From: an uncultured bacterium | GTDB taxonomy: Bacteria; Verrucomicrobiota; Kiritimatiellia; RFP12; UBA1067 | Assembly (NCBI GenBank): GCA_902779075.1 | Contig: CACZAK010000099.1 | Coordinates: 1 to 14,543 of the forward strand | DNA: 14,543 bases | Direction of reading: 5' to 3' | In this document: one piece after another, positions 1 through 7,787 of the stretch | How the letters are laid out: each line of letters starts with the position of its first letter | Numbering within the stretch: the stretch's first letter is position 1 | Made by a program: the position numbers and the translations under genes | The notes under the pieces: model-generated | What the model was told of the DNA's origin: nothing | Database searches by the model: none | What the model saw: the letters and a program-made list of their open reading frames with translations, nothing else

Positions 1-2965
1 AGTACCTAAGCTCGTTGCCGTCGAGCTTAACCGTCCGCGCCTTGCCGCCGACGCGATATGAGACAGACACGGGCGCCCAGAGCCGGTTCACGAGATAATA
101 CCCATTCTCGTTGACCCGGATTGCAACGGGGTCGTTCGTCCACCCTTTGAGAAGGGCGAACTTTTCGCGGGGGATTGAACGCAGCTGACGGTAGAAGCGG
201 CGGAACTCGGAATGCGCGCCGGACTCCGGGATTCCCCAGAAGCCGTGCAGCAAGTCCTGCACATCGTAGTCCGCCACGACAGCCGCCATCTCAGCGAGCG
301 CGAAGGCGTTGTCGGGGTGCGGCGTCGCGTAGTTTTGGAAATCGACCTCCCCCTGCACGTTGCAGCCGTACGGCCACCAGAACTCGCCCTTCCACGCGCC
401 CCTGCCCTGTCCTTTTGTCATCGACGGATATATCTCGAGGTTGCTGTGGCGCTCGATGAACATGTTCGGCATGTCGTGCCCGTAGGCGTCTGCGGTGCGA
501 GGATCGTGCGGGATGTACTCGTCGTTGAGATAACGTCGTTTGGTCTGCGTCATCTGCGGATGGAACGATGGAATCACGTCAAGCCCGTCTATGGCCTTCA
601 GCGCGGCGATGTCGATTCCCGCTTCTAGAAGTAGCTTTGCAGGATTGTAGTCAGGCCACTGTTCGCCCGCAGACCTCGTAAAATCACATTTAATCACGAA
701 CTGAAGACGAAGATGCCTGTAGCCGTCGCCATCACGCAGAACGGACACCAGATCCTTCAAGGAATCAGTCACCTTGCGGCAGCGCCACTCGATCCATTTC
801 GAATATCCGGGGCCTTCTGCAAGATATGCGTATCTATCGGCACACGTCTTGCCCGGAACCTTCACGCCCGTCTCGCGCTCGAACATCCCGACGGTCGTGT
901 CGTCATAACCCCACTTGATGCTTCCGAAGTGAAAACCTGGATTCTCGTTAAGCATGATTCCACGGAAGTGCGGATAAACGCCGAACTTGTCACGGTAGGC
1001 GGCGACGATCCTCTTGAAGTAGGCGAACACAGTCGGATGGAAAACGTTGAACTCCGCGTTGTACCCAGAGGAAAGGCCGTCCGCCCCGCGGAACTGAAGC
1101 TCCTCCTTGTCGATCCCCAGGAGACGGGGAATCCAGTCGTTCGCGCGGAGCTTGTGGTTGAGCCGCGCCCAGAAATCCATCCCGGCGCGGTCGAGCATGT
1201 CAGATCCAAGCTCCGCCCATCCCGGGACGCGCCCATCCAGATACGCCGCATCATAAAGGCGTTCAAGCGTAGCGCCCATATCGGTGACGTCTCCACCGTA
1301 CGACATGGCCTTGAACACCCACGTGTTTATACCCATGTAGCGCATGTACTCTATCACGCGCTCCCACTTGATGCGCCAGAAGTCCAGGTCGCACTGCTTG
1401 TAGTTCACGCACTGGCTGAAGGCAAGCCCGGCATCCATCGTGGGATCTTCCTCCCAGATGCCGACGGTGCGGTCAGACCGAGAACCACCAGCAACACCGA
1501 GTTCGCCCCTACTCGGCGTCAAATCGGCCTCGTACAGCCTCAGCCGCGCAACTGCAGGCGGACGAGATTCCTTGAGAGTGCGGTAGCCGAGTATGCCCAC
1601 GGCAAAGTCCTTCGAATCTGGCCAGAAGATGAGTTCCTTCGTCTGCATCTTCCCTGTTACCGGATGGTCCCAACCCGAATGGATCCCGAAGCAGTCTAGC
1701 GAAAGCAGGTAGAAGCGGTTGAAGAAATAGGGATAGACCCCTACGGAATACTCGCGCTGCGCGTCGTCTGGGTAGTCAACCTCCAGGCGATACGGAACTC
1801 CCGTCTTTTCCACATGGAAACGGTACAGCATGCCCTCGCCGGTCTTGTTGTTGTCCGCCTCGCGATAGACAAGGGTGCCGTTTGTGACGATATGCGACCC
1901 GCAGTCGATGTAGAGGTTCGCAGGGGTGGACTTGGTGCAGTCGTATTCGGCGACGACTGCGGCCGACGTCGGCGAGCGGACTGGCCCGATCTCCCTGCCG
2001 AGCGCATAGAGCTCGAACGTCTGCTGCTCGGGAGTCCCCTTCAGCATCGTCACGCGGAAGCAGCCCTGCGTGGCGGGCGCGGCGACAGTCTTCGTGAACT
2101 CCTTCAGCTTTCCGCTTTCAAGTTCGCGCGCACGGAAGCGGACGCTCTTCTTCCCACCCGCGGGCACAGTCCAGTCCAGGAGTTCAAGACGGTGCGGATG
2201 CATTGCCGCGAACTCTGACAGCACTTCGTCATCCGTGAGCTGCCTGTCCCAGAATCTCACGCGGTCAACCGCTCCGTCCAGGCCGCGCGGGGCTCCGCAG
2301 CCGATCAGAACCTTCCCGAACCCGTAGCCCATTGGCTTCTTGTTGCGGACAGCCGGGCGATCGAATGGAATTCCATCAAGGTACATAACTATGTCAGTCT
2401 CTACGTCCCAGGACACGGCGACATGGTGCCATTCGCCCTCGAACACCTTGCGGTTCCACATCACGGAGTTAGATCCGGGAAGTCCGCTAAAAGTGAAGTA
2501 CGCCCCGCCGCCTATGCCGAAGGAACCTGGAATCCCGAGCAGCGAACGTGCAAACGCCCCTTTGTTCGTCATCTTCGGATTGTCGGTCCAGTTCCCGTCT
2601 TCGTCCTTCGACTTGTCGCGGAACAGCTTGCCGCCCCACGGCGTCCAGTTCATCTTGAACCAGAGCGACACCGTGCCTCGCTCACCGTGCAGCGCCCCCT
2701 GCTTGTACGCATACTCAAGCACGCCGTTGGTTGGGATGTGAGCTGCGGTGCCGTCTATGCCGTCAACGTATTCGACGTTGACCTCCCTTGCCGGACGCTC
2801 CCCGTCCTTCTCGAAGTCAAGCCGCCACGACGGCTCCGGAACGGCGGCGCTCAGCGCAGGATTCATATACGGCGCATTCTCGAACGCGGCGTCACGTGCG
2901 TAAGCAACGCCAAGCATGCAGACAGACGAGATAATGCACCCAATGTGCACTGCCGATTTTCCCAT
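1..2965 (-). CDS. Secreted LamG-domain protein with TIM-barrel (clan GH-A-like) glycosidase module, 3' end outside window
   Basis: An open frame runs without a stop from the ATG at 2965 to the left edge (988 codons seen), so the C-terminus is missing. Residues 1-23 form a Sec signal peptide with an AYA cleavage site. Residues about 88-255 are a LamG/concanavalin-like domain, with the signature GEWHHVAVSWD, then MYLDG, then AVDRVRFWDRQLTDDEV. A second domain starting near residue 529 (FWRIKWERVIEYMRYMGINT) looks like a beta/alpha barrel. GIMLNENPGF carries an Asn673-Glu674 pair like the acid/base strand of clan GH-A enzymes. A beta-type region follows near residues 935-988. It is the last gene of the operon in this window, 53 bp after the beta-helix gene, with a modest AGGG ribosome site. 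It probably cleaves a glycan outside the cytoplasm; the exact GH family and substrate are not recognised. Coding and LamG are secure; the glycosidase call is moderate. Confidence 0.8.
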   Translation of the reverse strand, partial: MGKSAVHIGCIISSVCMLGVAYARDAAFENAPYMNPALSAAVPEPSWRLDFEKDGERPAREVNVEYVDGIDGTAAHIPTNGVLEYAYKQGALHGERGTVSLWFKMNWTPWGGKLFRDKSKDEDGNWTDNPKMTNKGAFARSLLGIPGSFGIGGGAYFTFSGLPGSNSVMWNRKVFEGEWHHVAVSWDVETDIVMYLDGIPFDRPAVRNKKPMGYGFGKVLIGCGAPRGLDGAVDRVRFWDRQLTDDEVLSEFAAMHPHRLELLDWTVPAGGKKSVRFRARELESGKLKEFTKTVAAPATQGCFRVTMLKGTPEQQTFELYALGREIGPVRSPTSAAVVAEYDCTKSTPANLYIDCGSHIVTNGTLVYREADNNKTGEGMLYRFHVEKTGVPYRLEVDYPDDAQREYSVGVYPYFFNRFYLLSLDCFGIHSGWDHPVTGKMQTKELIFWPDSKDFAVGILGYRTLKESRPPAVARLRLYEADLTPSRGELGVAGGSRSDRTVGIWEEDPTMDAGLAFSQCVNYKQCDLDFWRIKWERVIEYMRYMGINTWVFKAMSYGGDVTDMGATLERLYDAAYLDGRVPGWAELGSDMLDRAGMDFWARLNHKLRANDWIPRLLGIDKEELQFRGADGLSSGYNAEFNVFHPTVFAYFKRIVAAYRDKFGVYPHFRGIMLNENPGFHFGSIKWGYDDTTVGMFERETGVKVPGKTCADRYAYLAEGPGYSKWIEWRCRKVTDSLKDLVSVLRDGDGYRHLRLQFVIKCDFTRSAGEQWPDYNPAKLLLEAGIDIAALKAIDGLDVIPSFHPQMTQTKRRYLNDEYIPHDPRTADAYGHDMPNMFIERHSNLEIYPSMTKGQGRGAWKGEFWWPYGCNVQGEVDFQNYATPHPDNAFALAEMAAVVADYDVQDLLHGFWGIPESGAHSEFRRFYRQLRSIPREKFALLKGWTNDPVAIRVNENGYYLVNRLWAPVSVSYRVGGKARTVKLDGNELRY

Positions 2966-3018
2966 GACAGTTGCCCTTTTTACTGAAATTCTTGCGGAAC
3001 GGACACCGAATGGCCTGT

Positions 3019-4953
3019 TCACCTGACAAAAATAACCATCCCTGGCGGATTGAGCCAGCACTGGTAGCACCCTATGTCAATCTTGCCGTCTTTCAGTCGC
3101 GCTTTTCCCGCAAGGTCGAGATCTGATGCGGAGAAATCAAGAGGATCCCCTTTGCCGATCAGCGGCGACTTGAGCGACAACGACCAGTCGGCATCGCTAC
3201 CAAATGTCGGGTTTACAAACTTCGGATCAACGCACTCGGCAAGCAAGTTCTCGCCTTTCTTCGCGTCAAACACTGTCTGTGACAATCTGCCGTTTGCCGT
3301 AAACGTGCCATAGTACGTATTCGAGAAATCAACATAGTTGTTCCAGTAATGCAGCGCCTTGTCGTTGTTTCGCATAAAAATGTCCGTTGCGATGGTCGTG
3401 TAGCAATTGCCGTTGAACAGGCTGTTGACGAAGCGGCAGCAATTTGTGGAGGCGGTCGCCCATTGGAAATCAAATGTTACCACATCGTTTGACACGATGG
3501 TGCAGTTGACGAACTCGGCGTCCAACTTGTTTGGGGCGCTGTAGAATCCACCGGAATTCTTGCAGCACCTGACCAAAGTGTTCGTGACACGCACATAGTC
3601 CTTGAATACAGCATACGCCTTGTTCGTGACGTCGTGAATCGTGCAGCGGTCAACGATGCAATCGCGCAATTCTCCAGACGATATGTCACACTCTTCTAGG
3701 ACGGACGCCTCCGCTGCCTCATTGTAGGTGTTCCAGGCCGGATTAAAGCCGGGGAGTGCGTCTGCATCGTATGAAAATGTGCAGCGGATGGCCCTCGCCC
3801 CATACAATGCGCACTGACCGAAAAGACTGTCCGTCGTCTTGGTCCCGACAATCTCAGAGTCACGCACAACGCATTTGTCCGCATTGCCGAACGAACCGAG
3901 AATAAGCACCTTCGGGTGTCTTCCGCTGGAACTGTAATGGCCGGGGAGGTTGATGCTGGCCGTGTTGCCGGAAAAGAGACAGTTGGTCACAGTAACGATC
4001 CCGTTTAGCGGATTTGTTCCTGTATCATCGCCAGCAGAAACCAGTATGCTCTTGTTTCCAACAAACTTGCAACCAGAAATGACAACGTCATTTTGCTTCC
4101 CGGAAGTATTGGAAGAGCGACAGCACACGAGTGCCGCGTTGTCGTTGAATTCGCAATCTTCGACAATCAGGTCGCCGTCTGCGGAATTTATGGTCTGCTG
4201 GATATTCGTGTTGGAAATGAACTTACATCCCACAAGCTTGTAGTCGCCTCCGGCGGTTACCAGCGTATTGTAGTAAGTATTCCCCTGGAAAGTGCAGCCG
4301 TATGCGCTGGCGTAAGTGAATTGGGAGGCATTGTCAACAAAGTCGCAGTTGACCGCACCTTTATCGAGTCGGCATTCGCCCTCCACGCCCGTATACAAGC
4401 AGTCCTGAAGCGATACCCAGAGAATCGAAGTTTGAGTCGTCCCGGATATGCCACGTATCGTGCAGTTTGTGATTACCGCATAAGAAGAACTGCTTCCGCC
4501 GTATGCAACATAGTTTACACATCCGGGCGCCGCGCTGGATGTGATGGCTATGTTGCGCACCGAACATCCTGAAGATGCAAAGCGGAAAAGCCTGCCCATT
4601 CCGTTTATATCAATAATGACGGGCTCAGAGCCGAGCGTCCAGTCCTTGCGCGAAGTGCCGGTGTTGCCTATTACCGTGACTCCGGACTTGGACGAGTAGA
4701 GGAGATTCGTCACCGTGCCTTCAATGTTGCCGTATTCCGCGCCAGTGAACGTATATGTTCCAGGCTCTATCAGCACAACGCCGTCAGCTGGCGCATTCGT
4801 GACGGCATAGACCAGCTGCTGGACTGGCGTCATTTCCACATCGCCTACAGTATGATTGGTACTATAGACGCGATTGGTAGTGACATCCGCGTTCCCGATG
4901 AACGCCGCAACGGCGAACATCGCCATCGCAATGACTCTATTCAGTGTTTTCAT
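3019..4953 (-). CDS. Secreted right-handed parallel beta-helix protein (pectate-lyase-like fold, choice-of-anchor Q end)
   Basis: 644 residues. MKTLNRVIAMAMFAVAAFIG followed by NA-D is a clear Sec signal peptide, cut near residue 22. The body is a run of short irregular repeats rich in Asn, Cys, Val and Gly (for example ITNCTIRGISG, VEDCEFNDN, ISGCKFVGNKS, VTNCLFSGNTA), typical of PbH1 beta-helix coils. The opening segment VLIEPGTYTFTGAEY is the usual cap strand of secreted beta-helix proteins. The C-terminal stretch SPLIGKGDPLDF, then DLAGKARLKDGKIDIGCYQ, matches the choice-of-anchor Q pattern, followed by a short unusual tail. Such proteins bind or cleave polysaccharides, but no catalytic residues can be assigned. 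The ATG overlaps the stop of the upstream glycosidase-esterase gene (ATGA), with AAGGAG at 4964-4969, so translation is probably coupled. Its GC content looks lower by eye than its neighbours, in keeping with Asn/Thr-rich repeats. Confidence 0.85.
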   Translation of the reverse strand: MKTLNRVIAMAMFAVAAFIGNADVTTNRVYSTNHTVGDVEMTPVQQLVYAVTNAPADGVVLIEPGTYTFTGAEYGNIEGTVTNLLYSSKSGVTVIGNTGTSRKDWTLGSEPVIIDINGMGRLFRFASSGCSVRNIAITSSAAPGCVNYVAYGGSSSSYAVITNCTIRGISGTTQTSILWVSLQDCLYTGVEGECRLDKGAVNCDFVDNASQFTYASAYGCTFQGNTYYNTLVTAGGDYKLVGCKFISNTNIQQTINSADGDLIVEDCEFNDNAALVCCRSSNTSGKQNDVVISGCKFVGNKSILVSAGDDTGTNPLNGIVTVTNCLFSGNTASINLPGHYSSSGRHPKVLILGSFGNADKCVVRDSEIVGTKTTDSLFGQCALYGARAIRCTFSYDADALPGFNPAWNTYNEAAEASVLEECDISSGELRDCIVDRCTIHDVTNKAYAVFKDYVRVTNTLVRCCKNSGGFYSAPNKLDAEFVNCTIVSNDVVTFDFQWATASTNCCRFVNSLFNGNCYTTIATDIFMRNNDKALHYWNNYVDFSNTYYGTFTANGRLSQTVFDAKKGENLLAECVDPKFVNPTFGSDADWSLSLKSPLIGKGDPLDFSASDLDLAGKARLKDGKIDIGCYQCWLNPPGMVIFVR

Positions 4954-7787
4954 TGTTTGTTTTCTCCTTTCAAGAAGTCGGTTATCCGCGCCTCAATTTC
5001 GGGAATGAGGCGGTGCGGGGCGGAGTCTGGGATCCAAATGCAGTGCCCTGTCAGACTTCCGCGGATGTCACACGGATATTCGAACACTTCAGCGATATTC
5101 CCCGCAGCCCGATACGCGGCGACGAAATTTCGCTCAGACTCGACAGGGACGACCTTGTCGCCGACTGCATGCGTCAGAAGCAGACGCGGCCCGCCTGCCT
5201 TTATCACTTTTATGGGATTTGCTTCAGGCATCCCTTCACCGGTCATCCAGCGGTATCTGCCGGGATGCGCGGCGCGATCCGGCTCCATGTCAGCTATGCC
5301 GGAAATCGAGATTGCGCCGGCAACTTTGTCCATCGGCAGGTTGAGCGCGGTCCAAAGCGCAAGATGTCCGCCGGCGGAACCGCCGCAGACGAAAATCTTG
5401 CGCGGCGAGAATCCGGCGTGGCTGCGGAAGCCGTCGGAGAAGAGCCAGTTCGCGGCCTTGATGCAGTCGTCGCCGCAGGCCGGCCAGCGGTTCGTCGCCG
5501 AGGCAAGGCGGTACTCGATGTTGAAGACCGCGCAGTCGAGGTCACGCATCATGAACTCCGCGATGCCGCTGATGCTGTAGCGGTCGCTAGCAGACCAGCC
5601 GCCGCCGTGTATCAAGAGCACGACAGGCGTTTCCGGCGTCACGCTCTCCGGCAGATACAAATCGCCAAGTCCGAAATTCCCGTTCTCCGGGGAATACGGT
5701 ATGTCTCGGATGACAGATGCCGATGTCGCGCGGCATTGCCGCCTGATGCAAACCGGCCCAAGCAGCCCCGACGGCTGTAGCGGATCGGACACCGCCGGAC
5801 CGGAACATACAGTCGGGATTTCCACCCACGGCCGTCTGAGGTCTGGTCTCGACCTCGGTTTCTCGCTGTAGCGGAGCGCCGAGCGCGTGACGCGCTCTCC
5901 GGACTTCAGAAAACAGTCGCCGACTAGACGGTTGTACCAGTTGTTGGTGTAGCGTATCGCCATTTCGTTGTCGCCGTCGCGCACGGCGGAGGAAATGTCA
6001 GCCTCCCACGGAGCACACCACACTACGCCGCAGTCGATGCCGTTGACAAAGACGTGGGCGAGACCGCTCGGCAACTCGCCAAGGGCAAGTTGAAAGTTTG
6101 GAGTTGTAAGTTGTGAGTTATGAGTTGGCGGGATGCGGACAATCGTTTTATATGTGGCGGTGCCGGAGAAGTAGCGGAGGGAGGTCGAAGCGGCTTCGCC
6201 GTCTTTGCCGTATGTCGTCCAGTTGCGCAGGACAGGCATTGTCATAGGCGCAGGAGGCGCGGCCGATATGCCATCGTGATACGCGAACGACACCTGCCAT
6301 GCGTTGGTGATGCAGACTTCTGCACGCTCTACACGTTCTACACGGCAATCTTCCCCTGCGCCTCCCGGCGCGAAGACGACGAAGCAGCTGCCGCCCACAG
6401 GCAGTTCGAGAGGCAGTATCTGGGTCCTGCCGTTCGAGAGCTGTGCGCACTTCGCCGGCTTTCGCGCCGCCGTGACGGGATCCCATATCTCGACAGTCCG
6501 TCCCTCGCACGGGACGCCGACTTCAAGGACGTTCCTGCCCTCTCCGGCGACGAAGAAGAAATCGACGTCCCCTTCGCGGCGGTGGATCGTCGTGAACTGC
6601 GCGTTCGGGTCTTTGCGGAAGCGCCCCCAGCCGTAGTAGTTGGTCTGGACATCCACAAACTCGCCGTCGTCAACATATTCGCCGCGCTGCAGCAGAGCCT
6701 GGCAGCGTCCGAGGTACTTCACAAACGCATCGGCGTCCTTGTGCCACGTCACGTTGCGGTTGATGTGCGAGCCCGCGAAATACTCGGCCCCTGGAACTCC
6801 GAACTTCTCCGGCGAACTGGTGAAGGTATGCCACACCATGCGGTTTGCGCCGTCGGCAAACGACATGTCCGCCAGCGGCTTGAGAAACGCCGGATCGACG
6901 GAATAGTGGCGGAGCATGTGCGTGAACGCCTCCATCGAAACGATGTTGCTCCCCTCGCGTCGGGCGGCGAGCACGACGCCGCGCAGGAAGAACCGCCCGT
7001 TGATGTTGGCATGCCCGGCGCACGGCAGGTCGCCGCGTTCCATGATCGGCCAGAACTCGCCCTGCGGGAAGTCGTTGTGCGCCAGAAGGTCCAGCTGGCT
7101 GCAGTCGAGCGGCGCCGATCCGCCGCCCATGTACCACGGGCCACCGGACTCCGAGTATATCTTGAGCCCGTGCTGGTGCGCCCACTCGCGCATTGTGGCG
7201 TAGAAGTTGTCCTTGATGGTCTTCCAGCTGCCGCCCGTCTTGACGTTTCCCTCGTAGCTGACGGAATAGACGTGCGTGAACGTCTTTCCGACGAGGTCGG
7301 GAACGCGCTTCAGAATCGGGCCGAAGACGCGGTCGAGGTGCGCAAGGATGTCGTTTCGGTCAAGGACATCCGCCTCGTATGGCTTGCCGTCGATGTAGCT
7401 TATCATCGAGCCGCCGCTAGCCGAGGCGTTCATGGTGAACTCCAGCCCGAGACGCGCGCATTCGCGTATCGAGAACTCGACGCGGTCGTACCATTCAGAA
7501 GTCCCCCATCCGATTTCGGCTTTCGGCATGGCAACGTGTTCATCGTCGTCCCAGTAGCCGCGCGAATCGAACATCAGCACTCCGCCGAAGCCGAGCCGCT
7601 TCATGGATTCGAGATCGGCTGTTATGGTTTCGCGGTCGGCGTGTCCATTCACCCACCACCAGTAGCACCACGGCTTCGCCGAATCGGGCGGATTTGCAAA
7701 ATCGTCCCAAAGCGGCCGCGAAGCACGGCCCTCGCATAACGCCGCGCAGAGCGCAATCGTCAGGAATATCGCTTTACGCAGCATCAT
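4950..7787 (-). CDS. Secreted GH106-like alpha-L-rhamnosidase fused to an alpha/beta-hydrolase carbohydrate esterase
   Basis: 945 residues with a Sec signal peptide (about residues 1-22). Residues about 25-680 resemble GH106-type proteins: PWCYWWWVNGHADRETITADLE followed by MKRLGFGGVLMFD at the barrel start, ESGGPW (Glu213) and SMEAFTH (Glu286) as candidate acidic active-site residues, and a sugar-binding beta-sandwich (about 540-645) with HVFVNGIDCGVVWCAPWEADI and TNNWYNRLVGD. The module closes with PLQPSGLLGPV, a usual end for such enzymes. Residues about 685-945 are an esterase of the BD-FAE/acetyl-xylan-esterase type: HGGGW oxyanion loop (727-731), GGSAGG with Ser804, Asp877 (VGDKVVP) and His915 (TGHCIW). 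It likely removes rhamnosyl-type units and acyl groups from one glycan. The first ATG overlaps the isomerase stop (ATGATG). The second ATG at 7784 sits 5 nt from GAGGAG and may be the true start. Residues about 554-567 come from a tandem heptamer repeat. The exact sugar specificity is inferred. Confidence 0.85.
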   Translation of the reverse strand: MMLRKAIFLTIALCAALCEGRASRPLWDDFANPPDSAKPWCYWWWVNGHADRETITADLESMKRLGFGGVLMFDSRGYWDDDEHVAMPKAEIGWGTSEWYDRVEFSIRECARLGLEFTMNASASGGSMISYIDGKPYEADVLDRNDILAHLDRVFGPILKRVPDLVGKTFTHVYSVSYEGNVKTGGSWKTIKDNFYATMREWAHQHGLKIYSESGGPWYMGGGSAPLDCSQLDLLAHNDFPQGEFWPIMERGDLPCAGHANINGRFFLRGVVLAARREGSNIVSMEAFTHMLRHYSVDPAFLKPLADMSFADGANRMVWHTFTSSPEKFGVPGAEYFAGSHINRNVTWHKDADAFVKYLGRCQALLQRGEYVDDGEFVDVQTNYYGWGRFRKDPNAQFTTIHRREGDVDFFFVAGEGRNVLEVGVPCEGRTVEIWDPVTAARKPAKCAQLSNGRTQILPLELPVGGSCFVVFAPGGAGEDCRVERVERAEVCITNAWQVSFAYHDGISAAPPAPMTMPVLRNWTTYGKDGEAASTSLRYFSGTATYKTIVRIPPTHNSQLTTPNFQLALGELPSGLAHVFVNGIDCGVVWCAPWEADISSAVRDGDNEMAIRYTNNWYNRLVGDCFLKSGERVTRSALRYSEKPRSRPDLRRPWVEIPTVCSGPAVSDPLQPSGLLGPVCIRRQCRATSASVIRDIPYSPENGNFGLGDLYLPESVTPETPVVLLIHGGGWSASDRYSISGIAEFMMRDLDCAVFNIEYRLASATNRWPACGDDCIKAANWLFSDGFRSHAGFSPRKIFVCGGSAGGHLALWTALNLPMDKVAGAISISGIADMEPDRAAHPGRYRWMTGEGMPEANPIKVIKAGGPRLLLTHAVGDKVVPVESERNFVAAYRAAGNIAEVFEYPCDIRGSLTGHCIWIPDSAPHRLIPEIEARITDFLKGENKQ
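6086..6127. repeat. Heptanucleotide tandem repeat inside the GH106-like coding region
   Basis: Six back-to-back 7-mers on the plus strand (CAAGTTG, AAAGTTT, GGAGTTG, TAAGTTG, TGAGTTA, TGAGTTG) share the core AGTT at positions 3-6 of each unit. The array is exactly 42 bp, so it adds 14 codons without shifting the frame. It encodes part of the stretch THNSQLTTPNFQL between the strand ATYKTIVRIP and the strand LALGELPSGLAHVFVNG of the beta-sandwich. Confidence 0.8.

Noticed and set aside
713..1699. 328-codon plus-strand frame
   Set aside because: Antisense shadow of the LamG/barrel gene, which is open through the whole region on the minus strand.
6120..7739. 539-codon open frame on the plus strand
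   Set aside because: It is antisense to the GH106-like gene, whose motifs are clear. The peptide is Arg/Val-rich with no recognisable domain, as expected from the complement of a GC-rich gene.
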